The position numbers and the translations under genes are program-made. Below the pieces are notes generated by a model, which ran no database searches, was not told where the DNA came from, and saw nothing but the letters and a program-made list of their open reading frames with translations. A stretch of 64,000 nucleotides of DNA from Halichondria panicea (lineage: Eukaryota; Porifera; Demospongiae; Suberitida; Halichondriidae), in NCBI RefSeq assembly GCF_963675165.1, contig NC_087382.1:4069963-4133962 (forward strand), read 5' to 3'. This document shows positions 32,501-37,100 of the stretch, piece after piece (position 1 is the stretch's first letter; every line of letters begins with the position of its first letter).

Positions 32501-33791
32501 AGGTAGAGTACACAGATCTGTTTTTGCACGAAATGCATGCAATTCCAATAATTAGAGTTTTTGCATGCACGAAAAACAGTCATCACGAGAAGCTTTAATT
32601 GAGAGCAATAAATAAAAACAAAGTACTAGCTCTTAACATTAACCGTAATACTACCTAACTCTAAAACTGATGTATGGACAGAGCAACAACTCACATGATG
32701 AGATTGACGAGAGCTTTCCTGAAGTCGTCTCTCTCCCGTCTTGGCCCCCTAGCCCCACCAGTAGAGGTCTGGGCACGAGTGTGACCAGTACCAACCCTCC
32801 TCTTACTGGGAGGGAAGGACATCGGGTCCCAGGACTTGCTACGAATTCGTTTTGAACGACCTGCAAATAATTCACAAGAATAATGAAAATTGTGGGGGCA
32901 AAACTGGACTACAGTGTACTAATAGTGTGGAAGTATGTACAGTACTTAAGTTGTGGCAAAAAGTATAGGCCATGATATTATCGACCATGATTATTATTAT
33001 CACATCACGTACCTTTCCAATAAAAGCAATACTGATTTTGTACGTTAGTGTACATTTTAATCATGCAACCCCCCCCCCCCCCTCCACCAATCTCACTTGT
33101 TCCAGGCTGACTGTTGCTACTAGTGGGTGGCTTGAGAAGTCTTGATGCTCCATCACCTAGCATAGGTCCAGCCCCAGGCTCAAGTGGAGGCTGAGAGAGG
33201 AGCTTGAATGAAGGCCGAGTGGACTGCCACGAAGGTTTAGTGCGGTGCTAGAGGGATAATATAGATGAAGAAAACTAATATCAAGAATACCTGACCCTAT
33301 ATATTTTGTGGAATCCTGAACTTATTGAGGCGTTTCTGACTTACAGTTTTTTTGATTGCTATTACATTCTAGTTTGAATCAATACGCGCATTTAGTAGCT
33401 ATTATCACCTGGTGTGTTTAGATCAAAGATATGTACCTTTCAACGCAAGAAGTACACATTGACTACACTCGGTGTATTGTACATTACAGCTAGAAAACTA
33501 AATAATACGTTCAGAAATACGATATGCAAAAACATAATTATAACAACGTACCTGTGGTAGCGCCGGGAGAAAGGACACTGGATCCGACCTCCGACCTTGC
33601 TTTGCTCCAGGCCGAGGCTACACAATGCATGTGTGTGTGGCATGAATGCAAGTCTTAACATTGACATGATATCAATGATAGTTTTGAAAATACAGTACAG
33701 CTGCAGCAGTTTGCAACAATAGTCAATGGGTTATGCGCATGCGTAGATCTTGCTACCTAAGGTGCGCTTTCAATCTTACCTGGAAATCCAT
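1466..33791 (-). CDS. Axonemal dynein heavy chain, DNAH3/7/12-like; N-terminal tail and linker exons (3' end outside window)
   Basis: Motor subunit of an inner-arm axonemal dynein in cilia. Twenty exons join in frame on the minus strand: 33780-33791 (ATG, MDFQ), 33552-33617, 33097-33247, 32695-32860, 32353-32437, 31858-32041, 31305-31626, 30916-31087, 30367-30618, 9177-9263, 8954-9067, 7893-8020, 7416-7565, 6827-6980, 5627-5910, 5329-5464, 5039-5167, 4619-4753, 4231-4379 and 1466-1595. All have GT-AG borders except the last, whose donor is not recognisable. About 1,002 codons are visible. Family hallmarks appear in the known order: [50 protein letters not shown]-like [70 protein letters not shown] and [12 protein letters not shown]. 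The AAA+ ring exons would lie left of base 1. Assignment to the single-headed DNAH3/7/12 class is by recalled sequence similarity. The gene hosts the peptide genes in its introns and shares a 314-bp head-to-head upstream region with OLA1. Confidence 0.93.
2002..2733. mobile_element. Non-autonomous element with CAGGGATGAAAATAA terminal inverted repeats
   Basis: The left end cagggatgaaaataacag and right end ttattttcatccctg are inverted. Two internal related copies (2561-2617 and 2665-2733) both end in cttattttca(c/t)ccctg. The CAG...CTG ends resemble hAT elements. No transposase ORF. It lies in the dynein intron that also holds the gene at 3430. Confidence 0.55.
2737..4200. repeat. Duplicated peptide-gene block (copy 2)
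   Basis: Homologous to 1-1465: starts right after the transposon-like element ending at 2733, includes the gene at 3430 and continues into a complete orphan promoter at 4085-4205. Compared with copy 1, an extra segment (ttattaacaccagacgg..., 2993-3065) is present, shared with copy 3. Confidence 0.7.
3430..3837 (+). CDS. Secreted cationic peptide precursor, subfamily A (member 2, KYGP-repeat expanded)
   Basis: 135 residues, single exon, TATA box at 3343. Signal peptide and acidic pro-segment are nearly identical to the copy at 859, but residue 20 is Thr rather than Ala (AYT), which may weaken or shift signal-peptide cleavage. The cationic part starts at GW 87-88 and is 46 residues long because the KYGPTxLKYGK unit is tandemly repeated about 2.5 times. 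It ends ALGRR (amidation-type end). The gene lies wholly inside the dynein intron between exons 4231-4379 and 1466-1595, on the opposite strand. It belongs to a duplicated block shared with 1-1465 and about 10900-12030. Function as an antimicrobial-like peptide is inferred from composition only. Confidence 0.85.
   Translation: MKVAILVLAFVALTASVAYTAPTENEDAEIEAFLSKLMEQEEASEQDNRAAQIESFLAQLQDEDDDGEEADLQEFFAREQIPAKVQGWRRAVRSVVKGVKKYGPTALKYGKKYGPTVLKYGKKYGPGVVKALGRR
4085..4205 (+). promoter_or_regulatory. Orphan subfamily A promoter and leader without a coding sequence
   Basis: Contains the subfamily A core promoter (TATA box at 4135, then aaaacacgacacaactgcca and cagaataaccattcctcaaa) but no signal-peptide ATG follows. 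Within about 30 bp it reaches the 3' border of dynein exon 4231-4379, which is read on the other strand. If active it would make antisense RNA to that exon. Partial relics of the same block lie at 1400-1465 and 15090-15200. Confidence 0.6.
5466..5543. repeat. (TG)n microsatellite abutting a dynein 3' splice site
   Basis: On the minus (coding) strand this is (CA)n running directly into cag|TACATGG, the acceptor of exon 5329-5464. Confidence 0.9.
8197..8515. mobile_element. Nested MITE forming a 93-bp perfect inverted repeat
   Basis: Arms 8197-8289 and 8423-8515 are perfect reverse complements. The outer part (gaccacaacagacaagtttcactgt) belongs to the CAGTGAAACCTGTCT family, the inner part (taccgtatagcgggtaattt) to another MITE family, and a third small hairpin (attcgtggt...accacgaat) sits in the loop. 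It lies in a dynein intron. Confidence 0.75.
8716..8895. mobile_element. MITE with ACAGTGAAACCTGTCT terminal inverted repeats
   Basis: 180 bp; left acagtgaaacctgtct and right agacaggtttcactgt are perfect inverted ends. The interior holds tttggacctgtgtttagcag and cctctttattacagccactg, the same words as the 74-bp arrays at 37925 and 46545. Confidence 0.75.
9779..10897 (+). CDS. Acidic-only paralogue of the peptide precursors (372 aa, repetitive)
   Basis: Same signal peptide as its neighbours ([19 protein letters not shown]) and TATA box at 9715. The rest is a long Glu/Asp/Gln-rich region with imperfect repeats of the type [18 protein letters not shown] and [11 protein letters not shown] (roughly residues 95-205), followed by coiled-coil-like segments ([20 protein letters not shown], about 295-320). 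It ends shortly after an AALQEL motif. In the other family members that motif directly precedes the cleavage junction, but here no cationic GW peptide follows: the protein stops at ESLDNK. A secreted, very acidic, repeat-expanded pro-domain without cargo is therefore seen directly. A role as neutralising partner, carrier or storage protein for the cationic peptides is a hypothesis. It is the first peptide-family gene past exon 9177-9263 in the 21-kb dynein intron. Confidence 0.8.
   Translation: MKVAILVLALVALTASVAYAAPSNNENAEIERFEALLEKILQKEMVEQQSELRDDMDLANEQVDEPSGPDPPQQDEDVEIESSKIDTLIQKLLKKKSAKEEHFNDENMAQEQDFDEEASEEENFDEDLADEQDENMTQEQDFDEEASEEHFDEQDENMAQEQDFDEQAEEEENFDEDLADEQDENMAQEQDFDEEASEQYAEDEQSGPDPSEEAEIESDKEIEAIIEEINRRLTKQQELDAKQLDEDIARSQRLENAALEGTLDDLAQEQDEGKSVAEIENEKITALFEKLAQKLDEKEKELEEKMEALAQEQDLQEDVGTEQEEAMEQDHDENEQAFEADKKEMAFSEAEEDDDAALQELIDQMRESLDNK
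10905..12030. repeat. Duplicated peptide-gene block (copy 3)
   Basis: Shares 5' sequence with copies 1 and 2 from the gataaaaacaagaacagaac stretch onward, includes the gene at 11553 and diverges about 90 bp after its stop. It shows that subfamily A spread as DNA blocks, not as retrocopies. Confidence 0.65.
11553..11933 (+). CDS. Secreted cationic peptide precursor, subfamily A (member 3)
   Basis: 126 residues, single exon, TATA box at 11468 and the same 5' leader as the genes at 859 and 3430. Signal peptide 1-20, acidic pro-segment 21-86, junction [10 protein letters not shown], then a cationic peptide beginning [18 protein letters not shown] and ending PLLAGRR (mature about 87-123 plus amidating Gly). 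The N-terminal GWFRKA closely recalls tunicate styelins, although styelin precursors place the acidic part after the peptide rather than before it, so homology is not claimed. The pro-region is almost identical to the other subfamily A members while the C-terminal peptide differs. It lies in the 21-kb dynein intron, on the strand opposite to dynein. Confidence 0.85.
   Translation: MKVAILVLAFVALTASVAYAAPTENEDAEIEAFLNKLMEQEETSEQDDHAAQMESFLAQLQEDDDDGEEAALQEFFAREQIPAQLQGWFRKAVKTVGRAAKRYGPRVLKYGLKYGKYALPLLAGRR
11934..13378. other. Gene-free spacer after the subfamily A gene
   Basis: Contains the end of duplicated block copy 3 (to about 12030) and the element at 12797-13155. The remainder is AT-rich without a supported gene. 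Confidence 0.5.
12797..13155. mobile_element. 359-bp inverted-repeat element flanked by a 10-bp duplication
   Basis: Ends tagtctgggggccagacc and ggtctggcccccagacta, with long imperfect inverted arms (ctggagactcttgcagcact / gctgcaagagtctccagacc). The flanks atataggtat at 12787-12796 and 13156-13165 are identical, a target-site duplication. Non-coding. Confidence 0.75.
13379..13948 (-). CDS. Secreted Tyr-rich cationic precursor (divergent family member)
   Basis: 189 residues in one exon. Signal peptide [20 protein letters not shown] is divergent from the MKVAILVLA type. The acidic pro-segment has three related blocks, each with LLAAAQDDD- or LMAAAQDDD-like sequence. A dibasic QKR near residue 107 could be a prohormone-convertase site. 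The C-terminal about 80 residues are strongly basic and dominated by tyrosine ([18 protein letters not shown], and [11 protein letters not shown]), with one Cys in RPWSCYRHN and a C-terminal Gly (KIKG). Tyr-rich basic secreted peptides can be DOPA-modified adhesive or antimicrobial proteins; which applies here is unknown. TATA box on the minus strand at 14003-14009, about 55 bp before the ATG. The pro-segment architecture and location place it in the cluster. Confidence 0.75.
   Translation of the reverse strand: MKTAIALIALISLTSSLVWAVPNQQDVQEILGNARDATEQDEDDVDLQSLLAAAQDDDENDEDEDMSALDSLMAAAQDDDGDDSDVNMKALMSLAQGDKNDKATSQKRIISRPWSCYRHNTHNSGYYASYYKRYYNNYYKNYYSKLYKGAKAYGDFGYKVLNFIKSYTNRNFPYMYKKYRYYRGIKIKG
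13949..14995. repeat. Upstream region of the Tyr-rich gene with tandem promoter-like repeats
   Basis: About 14000-14130 and 14130-14260 are tandem copies sharing gagtttccnaccaatgttact-like sequence, tactccatg and gaagaacttcaacagt. Related blocks recur at 16860-17000 and 17690-17830 (ttccttccactacaggattc, tagatgcctgggcatcagtg). From 14600 to 14820 the sequence resembles dispersed repeats at 6450-6700 and 17500-17660 (cctcgcttgcgcatgcgcac-type end). Confidence 0.55.
14996..15083 (-). pseudogene. Relic of an Arg/Ser-type peptide precursor (fragment of the 15963-16757 family)
   Basis: Read on the minus strand, 15083 downwards translates as [19 protein letters not shown] then IKAQ, matching the [22 protein letters not shown] segment of the gene at 15963-16757, with the same DNA words (cttgtgacttcgcaat versus cttgtgacttggcaat). 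After KAQ the frame runs into a G/C-rich stretch and a TAG near 14962. No signal peptide or promoter is attached. This is seen directly in the sequence and indicates birth-and-death turnover in the cluster. Confidence 0.7.
15084..15962. other. Spacer with a promoter relic and a small hairpin element
   Basis: 15090-15200 matches subfamily A upstream DNA (gcatgctcgtcaggcaagag, agcaagagtaatagcgtaca) with no following ORF. An inverted-repeat element lies at 15627-15742. The rest shows nothing recognisable. Confidence 0.5.
15627..15742. mobile_element. Short hairpin element (acttattgtccactacat ends)
   Basis: Perfect 18-bp inverted ends acttattgtccactacat and atgtagtggacaataagt, with a GC-rich centre (cctcggggcttcgccctcgt). 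MITE-like. Confidence 0.65.
15963..16757 (-). CDS. Secreted precursor with Arg/Ser-rich C-terminal domain
   Basis: 264 residues, single exon; start chosen at [16 protein letters not shown] (an upstream in-frame ATG at 16811 lies within the TATA region, TTTATA at 16811-16816). The pro-segment is extremely acidic (runs of Asp and alternating Glu/Asp) and contains a tandem duplicate of about 43 residues: [16 protein letters not shown]...[22 protein letters not shown] occurs twice. The C-terminal region starts after the second KAQ at [20 protein letters not shown] and becomes an array of [14 protein letters not shown] units, ending GQQPNQC. The array is protamine- or silaffin-like in composition. 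Possible roles include antimicrobial, nucleic-acid binding or mineral templating; the sequence alone does not decide. It carries the family junction (ALQELIA-SQDP-V-KAQ) and acidic-then-basic order, so family membership is well supported. Confidence 0.8.
   Translation of the reverse strand: MKVAILIFALAVSAYGTPLVDKEEAEMESFIQNLMSTHKQDGAQVEDFLRKLMNEEEETASEQESDDDDDDDDVVDNQSSDLDEVQSDDEDEDEDEDELEAAVQELIATSQDDDTDDSDLDVAALQELIAKSQDPDVKAQLEAAVQELIAESQDDDSDDSDLDVAALQELIAKSQDPDVKAQFWGSVARLGGRLFSRVGRRFVSRFGRRSSRSGRRSSRSRRRSSRSRRRSSRSRRRSSRSGRRRSMSRRRSRGYRSGQQPNQC
17882..18032. mobile_element. MITE with CAGTGTTAGAAAT ends
   Basis: Left cagtgttagaaatta and right atttctaacacagtg are inverted; about 150 bp, no ORF, several internal tgaccat/atgacca words. 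Confidence 0.6.
19206..19379. repeat. Tandem duplication, 85-bp unit
   Basis: taacaacactat...aactaacta occurs twice (from 19206 and 19291), just downstream of the single-Cys gene at 19429. The second copy contains an extra catcatgaac. Confidence 0.8.
19429..19884 (-). CDS. Secreted cationic peptide precursor, subfamily D (single-Cys, divergent-pair member)
   Basis: 151 residues, one exon; start at [21 protein letters not shown] box on the minus strand at 19933-19939. The pro-segment is acidic ([20 protein letters not shown]) and ends [11 protein letters not shown] near residue 103. The cationic part begins [19 protein letters not shown] and ends [10 protein letters not shown], with a single Cys at residue 148 and a C-terminal Gly. 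It is arranged head-to-head with the gene at 20396, with 511 bp between start codons. The whole pair is duplicated at 23135-24517. Because each partner encodes one unpaired Cys close to the amidated end, a disulfide-linked dimer (homo- or hetero-) is a specific inference. Confidence 0.83.
   Translation of the reverse strand: MKIAILVLVLAAVSAFAADQINEEAEVEVFVQHLMKGHNVENVEQFIEKLMNEEEETVSEQEELNDQDIDSMLAQMQEDDGDNDIAMLQELIAREQDPEVKAQWRRWRIRKIIRKVSRGIKKVVKHPIFKKVLPHVPFLGKAYKAYKCFKG
19885..20395. promoter_or_regulatory. Divergent promoter between paired single-Cys peptide genes (copy 1)
   Basis: 511 bp between start codons at 19884 (-) and 20396 (+), with TATA boxes at both ends (19933-19939 minus, 20324 plus). 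Homologous throughout to 23654-24157; shared words include ggaggaaaattgatttttgc and agtcttccttccattaccag. Confidence 0.65.
20396..20743 (+). CDS. Secreted cationic peptide precursor, subfamily B (single-Cys, divergent-pair member)
   Basis: 115 residues, one exon, TATA box at 20324. Signal peptide 1-20, pro-segment 21-81 with [19 protein letters not shown], then a cationic peptide from GW 82-83: [17 protein letters not shown], then [17 protein letters not shown], with Cys at 112 and C-terminal Gly 115. The mature region has no acidic residue and about a dozen K/R. It shares the divergent promoter interval 19885-20395 with the minus-strand gene at 19429. The paralogue at 24158 is nearly identical. 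Antimicrobial-like function is inferred from charge, amphipathicity and amidation signature. Confidence 0.85.
   Translation: MKVAILVLALVALTASVAYAAPGIENENADAEIEALLREIMNKGEQNTGEIESLPQDEEDEDNEAILQEFYAREQVPVEIQGWFRRAVRKVGRFVRRKVIPFARRVYGAYKCYKG
20744..22245. other. 1.5-kb spacer with one inverted-repeat element
   Basis: Contains a MITE-like element at about 21475-21986 and the upstream region of the gene at 22246. No further coding signal. Confidence 0.5.
21475..21986. mobile_element. Inverted-repeat element, about 510 bp
   Basis: The ends tgtgagtagttg and caactactcaca are inverted. Further inside, tgaataagctacaacaaat and gtgttgtagcttattca are also reverse complements. Non-coding. Confidence 0.6.
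22246..22638 (+). CDS. Secreted cationic peptide precursor, subfamily C (member 1)
   Basis: 130 residues, one exon; TATA box at 22182. Signal peptide 1-20; the pro-segment starts [12 protein letters not shown], includes [20 protein letters not shown] and ends [10 protein letters not shown]. The cationic peptide begins at GW 99-100 ([20 protein letters not shown]) and ends KYLLGR, i.e. a Gly-Arg amidation-type end. Lys-rich, no acidic residue, about 30 residues, cecropin-like in length and in having Trp near the start. It shares the subfamily C pro-segment with the genes at 25214, 26228 and 27345, whose mature parts differ strongly. Confidence 0.85.
   Translation: MKVAILVLALVALTASVAYAAPVEETELEAMLQLQDVFVSQQTEDNFADETLLEKLMQQETASEQDKMQSILAQIQEEQIDAALQDFYAEEQVPAELQGWLKKTFKKAGKFLKKNKSSIIGAGIKYLLGR
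22639..23134. other. Spacer between peptide genes with a partial MITE
   Basis: About 22691-22895 begins taccgtatagcgggtaattt, the family seen at 26792 and 37273, but its right end is degraded (aacccgtttgtag). Otherwise AT-rich. Confidence 0.5.
23135..23653 (-). CDS. Secreted cationic peptide precursor, subfamily D (Arg-run variant)
   Basis: 172 residues, one exon; start at [17 protein letters not shown]; minus-strand TATA box at 23702-23708. Paralogue of the gene at 19429, with the same pro-segment ([20 protein letters not shown]) and junction [11 protein letters not shown]. The cationic part begins [18 protein letters not shown], much richer in Arg than its copy. It contains one Cys ([10 protein letters not shown]) and lacks the C-terminal Gly, reading on to NIRKWEN. 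That tail suggests loss of the usual stop and of the amidation site. It forms a head-to-head pair with the gene at 24158. Confidence 0.83.
   Translation of the reverse strand: MKIVILVLVLAAVSAFAADQINKEAEVEEFIQHLMKGQNVENVEQFIEKLMNQEEETVSEQDELDDQDIDLMLAQMQEGDDGDDDDDNAMLQELIAREQDPEVTAQWGRRRRRRRFRFRRVYRGVRRFVRHPLVKKIAPHVIGKIPYVGTAYKVYRGAKCLKKHFNIRKWEN
23654..24157. promoter_or_regulatory. Divergent promoter between paired single-Cys peptide genes (copy 2)
   Basis: 504 bp between start codons at 23653 (-) and 24158 (+); TATA boxes at 23702-23708 (minus) and 24077 (plus). Duplicate of 19885-20395 with few changes, one being insertion of a second agatctata in the hairpin near 23950. Confidence 0.65.
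24158..24517 (+). CDS. Secreted cationic peptide precursor, subfamily B (copy 2)
   Basis: 119 residues, one exon, TATA box at 24077. Near-duplicate of the gene at 20396: the same [17 protein letters not shown] start of the cationic part (GW at 86-87), the same TYKCYKG-type end with one Cys (116), and a pro-segment four residues longer (NKDNKEEEQ). Changes in the mature part are minimal, unlike other paralogue pairs. The upstream interval 23654-24157 is clearly homologous to 19885-20395, so gene pair and promoter were duplicated together. Confidence 0.85.
   Translation: MKVAILVLALVALTASVAYAAPGIENENDDAEIEALLREIMNKDNKEEEQNTGEIESLPQDEEDEDNEAILQEFYAREQVPVEMQGWFRRAVRKVGRFVRRKVIPFARKVYGTYKCYKG
24518..25213. 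other. Spacer with a 'TTTTGCGA' MITE
   Basis: About 24635-24815 has the ends ccgtattattatagaatatt and acattctagtaatacagtat, related to 4795-5012 in the dynein gene and a fragment at 36250-36285. It also contains the upstream region of the gene at 25214. Confidence 0.5.
25214..25621 (+). CDS. Secreted cationic peptide precursor, subfamily C (member 2)
   Basis: 135 residues, one exon, TATA box at 25124. Signal peptide and [20 protein letters not shown] pro-segment as in its neighbours. Junction [10 protein letters not shown], cationic part from GW 96-97: [20 protein letters not shown], then a KYGLKYGLK repeat and the end RLFGG. The double Gly end differs from the usual GR/GRR but still offers a Gly for amidation. 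The KYGLKYG repeat echoes the KYGP motif of subfamily A, suggesting exchange between subfamilies. Confidence 0.85.
   Translation: MKVAILILALVALTASVAYAAPVEETELEAMLQDVFGSQQTEDDTADETLLEKLMQQETAAEQDKESILAQIQEEQIDAVLQEFFAEEQVPAELQGWFKRKLKQAGKYLKKNKSKIIDTGIKYGLKYGLKRLFGG
25622..26227. other. Spacer and promoter of the subfamily C gene at 26228
   Basis: The last about 130 bp (atcacaggaatctataaaag, gtcggagcaaattcacagaa) are shared with the upstream region of the gene at 27345. No other feature. Confidence 0.5.
26228..26587 (+). CDS. Secreted cationic peptide precursor, subfamily C (member 3, short)
   Basis: 119 residues, one exon, TATA box at 26143. Signal peptide with ALTTSVAYA; pro-segment [20 protein letters not shown] with a short deletion after LMQ (ASEQDKMK). 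Junction [10 protein letters not shown]; the cationic part is only about 24 residues ([20 protein letters not shown], then YGVF) followed by GR. Proline in the middle and fewer charges (six K/R) make it the mildest cationic variant after the gene at 27345. Confidence 0.84.
   Translation: MKVAILVLALVALTTSVAYAAPVEETELEAMLQDVFGSQQTEDDSADETLLQKLMQASEQDKMKSILAQVQEEQIDAALQEFFAQEQVPAELQGWLSRSIKRFVKPTIGRVIKYGVFGR
26588..27344. other. Spacer with a MITE and the promoter of the gene at 27345
   Basis: The MITE lies at 26792-26992. From about 27030 the sequence parallels 25910-26227 (gctatgtaaacctcatcnat..., atcacagg.atctataaaag), showing the two genes arose by block duplication. Confidence 0.55.
26792..26992. 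mobile_element. MITE with TACCGTATAGCGGGTAATTTT ends
   Basis: Left taccgtatagcgggtaattt, right aaaattacccgcttatacgg. Relatives at 8250-8465, 22691, 36782-36957 and 37273-37455. About 200 bp, no ORF. Confidence 0.75.
27345..27734 (+). CDS. Secreted peptide precursor, subfamily C (member 4, divergent)
   Basis: 129 residues, one exon; TATA box at 27260; the start is the family [12 protein letters not shown], not the upstream in-frame ATG at 27093. The pro-segment carries an insertion, [15 protein letters not shown], made by a short direct DNA repeat (cttagaacctt twice). The C-terminal part after QGW is short and weakly charged ([19 protein letters not shown]) with about three Arg and an NRT sequon. 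The reading frame is intact. Reduced charge suggests a changed or decaying function. Confidence 0.78.
   Translation: MKVAILVLVLVALTASVAYAAPVEETELEAILQKMNLRTFLRTFFFGGSQPTAADDSADETLLEKLMQQETASEQDKTKSILAQVKEEQINAALQEFFAEEQVSAELQGWVNRAINYINRTGTRLFPGR
27735..28949. other. 1.2-kb spacer with a hairpin element
   Basis: The hairpin lies at 27913-28035. The rest is AT/A-rich with no supported ORF or family relic. Confidence 0.5.
27913..28035. mobile_element. Short hairpin element
   Basis: The arms attatcctatggatactga and tcagtatccatgggataat are near-perfect inverted repeats; the inner arms (cactcgtgcc/ggcacgagtg) also pair. MITE-like or a fold-back sequence. Confidence 0.6.
28950..29444 (-). CDS. 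Secreted Lys-rich peptide precursor (subfamily G)
   Basis: 164 residues, one exon; minus-strand TATA box at 29494-29500. Signal peptide [19 protein letters not shown], acidic pro-segment to about residue 93 ending [11 protein letters not shown] Lys-rich segment of about 50 residues follows ([20 protein letters not shown], repeated GKK/KIGKK units, [11 protein letters not shown]), and then a hydrophobic tail [13 protein letters not shown] with terminal Gly. A polycation joined to a hydrophobic end is typical of membrane-inserting peptides. This is the last family gene before dynein exon 30367-30618. Confidence 0.84.
   Translation of the reverse strand: MKVAILVLAFVALSASVAYAAPTENEDEAAIQELMSSKEVAEIERFINELFQQIAEQQNDDQVELETNAMYDAHVDAAIEEFFAQEQVPVEVQARFKKNFKKAFKKLGKKLRKFKSKVGKLGKKGLKIGKKVLKITGKVLKKYGPTVLKIGLALLPVILPLLAG
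29445..30366. other. Spacer between the Lys-rich gene and dynein exon 9
   Basis: Contains the minus-strand TATA box at 29494-29500. Otherwise AT-rich intron without recognisable elements. Confidence 0.45.
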
Positions 33792-34105
33792 TTTCTATGC
33801 ACTACTCTTGGTCAAAAGCTTCTTCTAAGCTTTGATATCACTTTACAAACACAACTTGTGGCCATTTTTCTTTAGAAGATATTCATAATGCCATGGAAAC
33901 ACATCTTATCTTTGCTGAGCATCAATGACATCACCTCGCACCTAGCCACGAATGCGTATTAAATAGAAAAAATAAGTTCTCCATCTTTTTTGGCCTCTTT
34001 TCCATGCTTTTAGCTTTTTTCAGACACTCAAAGGAGAGTTTTTACCTTACAGTAGTTAAGAAAATACCCTCAAAGTCTCAGATTTTAGTTAGATTTAAGA
34101 AAAGC
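33792..34105. promoter_or_regulatory. Bidirectional upstream region of dynein heavy chain and OLA1
   Basis: Only 314 bp separate the dynein start codon (33791, minus) from the OLA1 start codon (34106, plus). No TATA box is evident. A shared bidirectional promoter is inferred from spacing. Confidence 0.5.
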
Positions 34106-37100
34106 ATGCCACCGAAGAAAAAGGGAGCAGAAGCGGAAGGCCCTGGACCTCTACTGGGCAGGTTTGGGACCTCTCTCAAGGTTGGGATTGTAGGGCTACC
34201 TAATGTGGGGTGAGTGCATTTCAAGCTCATACCCAAACCAGAAGTGGTTGTGTGTGAGGTATGCAACATGTTTATGCACATGTACACGATCTAATGAAAT
34301 TCATTGAGTATGCTCTACGATGAATAACATAAATTCTCTTACACACTTTAGAATTATGTATAGTCCATCCATATCAACCATCAGTTTCCCATCAATTTTA
34401 GACTGCTGCCCCCCCCCCCCCCCCACACACACACACACACACACACACTCCACATCTCTCTCTCTCTATTTCTCTAGGAAGTCCACTTTCTTCAATGTGC
34501 TCACTCATGCGTCTGCACCGGCTGAGAACTTCCCGTTCTGCACCATTGACCCCAATGAAAATAAGTGACTCTCTGTAACATGTGCTTAGTATGATAATAC
34601 AAGTATAAAAGTACATTCAATGAGAACTAATATTTCCCATAATTATACACGAATGTGTAGTTGTTATTTTTAGTATACGATGTTTTGTACAGAGAGCTTT
34701 AGAACATAATTATACAGTGTAACTGACAGTCATACACTGAAATACATTACGCTGACCTAAATCTACATGTACATGTATGATTATGTGCAATCCACACTTA
34801 CCTATTATTTTATTTTGCCCCTCCCCCTCTCTCCCTCTGTGCACGTCGAGTCCCAGTTCCTGACGAGCGTTACGATTGGTTGTGTGAGCACTGGAAGCCT
34901 CCGTCCTGTGTACCAGCACATCTCTCTGTAGTGGACATAGCTGGTCTGGTCAAGGGAGCTCACGAAGGACAGGTGAGAGGGGGGGGGGTACATGATTGCA
35001 TCTTAATCTGTGCAGGGGGTACGTGTTTCTATTCTAATCTGGTTGACATGTATGCGTGAAAAATAACGGTGAAACCTGTCTTATCGTGGCCACCCTCTAT
35101 AATACAGCCAGGTTAGTGGGGCCTAAAGTCTCCATAGCATGTGTTTGGACCTAACCTCTATTACAGCAAACATAATGCCCCAAGGTGGCCACCATAAACA
35201 TGTACATGTACAAGTGTATATATCTCATTTGTCACTCTCATACAGGGTCTTGGGAATGCCTTCTTGTCCAACATTAGCGCCTGTGATTCTCTCTTCCACG
35301 TTGTCAGTAAGTCTGATTCTAAGAGCTTGCATTCAACTCGACTGTAGCTACACGTAGATTGTCCAATTTCAAAGCCGCATTTCATAGTTCTCTGCTGGGA
35401 GCCCTATAATTATAGTGGGCACATGGTTATAGTGTCTCTCTCCACTCTAGGAGCAATAGTTCGCCAAATCACCAAAATATTTTTTGTCGCAAACTGTATA
35501 TCCGCTATCAATACAGTAAAATAATGTCTGCCTCCATTGTAGGAGCGTTTGAGGACAGTGATGTGACCCATGTGGAGGGTGAGGTGAACCCAGTGAGGGA
35601 CCTGGAGATCATCAGTGAGGAGCTGAGACTCAAGGATGTGCAGTATGTCACCAAACAGATCGTGAGTGTCCGGTTTTAATTGGGAGTCATGTTGAAAGAA
35701 GTTAATTTCACGATAGTTGCGTACTAGAGTTTCCCACGCACACTAAGAGCCCGCCATACAATAATATGAGGGTTAATGGGGATGTGCATACGTTACAGTA
35801 AATAATTATAATATTGGATAATACCGTATAGCGCCAAATTTTTAATTAATTTTTTTTTTCGAGGACCATCAATTTCACAGGTATTGAAAATTAAGCTTGT
35901 GTAGTATTAACGCACATTGTTACCACATAATTATTTTCCCTTCACCAGGCGTCCATCGAAAAAACTGCAGTTCGCGGAGACAAGAAGGGAAAAGCAGAAC
36001 TTGTGAGTTGTCCTCCAGTAGCTCCTACTATAGCAGTAGCTAGTATACTGTATAGTTTATCTTGCCATGAGTTGTTGGCAATTGGAAAGGGAAGAGGACT
36101 ATTATTATAATTATTGTCTGTATTTTGTGTGCCATTTCTTTATCGTTGATCTTCCTGCAGGACCTACTGCACAAGGTGAATGACTTGGTTTCTGAGCAGA
36201 AGAAGGACGTACGCTTTGGTGTGTATAGCACTGTCGAGGTGAGAATGTTTGATGCTCACAAAACATTCTAGTAATACGGTGTATATACGTGTACATGTAC
36301 ATACAACCCTGAAAATAAAAGCTAGGCACTGAAGTCCCAAGTAAACTGTATACATACAAACCCTCAACGAATAGTAAATAATGGCAAAAATTTCTTTCAT
36401 TTGTTATAAAGAAGTTCCATATTGGTATAAGAACTTAGCCATGGTCCTAATAATAATATTGTACAATTTGTTTGTAGTACTCCCTCAGCTGTACAATTAT
36501 TATTATATAGCACGTGTAAAATTGTATTTTTGATTGCTATACATAGATAGAGTTCCTGAACAAGCACCTCTTCCTCACGGCTAAACCTGTCATCTACCTG
36601 GTCAACCTGTCAGAGAGAGACTACATACGAAAGAAGAATAAATGGTGAGGAATTTTATATTATTATTTGCATTTGAATTTCCACCTCGATCTCTGTTAAG
36701 ACCACTTTTATGTACAATAGTACCTCCCATGTACAGTAGTATTGTCGGATATTGGCCTCCATAGATCACTTCTCTCCATTACCTTATAGCAGGTAATTTT
36801 CGTGGAGTAACAAATTCGTTCACCTCAAATACGGTGATTTTTGTGGGTAAAATGTTCGTTTAAGTTCATTGCCTGCACTGCATTGCATGCGTTCCAGTAA
36901 ACCATGCCTACATTCGCTTAGGTCAGCTTGCCCACGAAAATTACCCGCTATATGGCATGTACCCTACAACGCCAATAAAACTATTGATTCAAACGTACGT
37001 ACTTCATACAAAATTTTTGGCTACTTATCATGTCTCAAACAATATTTATAGCTCTTTATTTCCTCCAAATTCACTCCCTCCCTAACTCATCACAGGCTGG

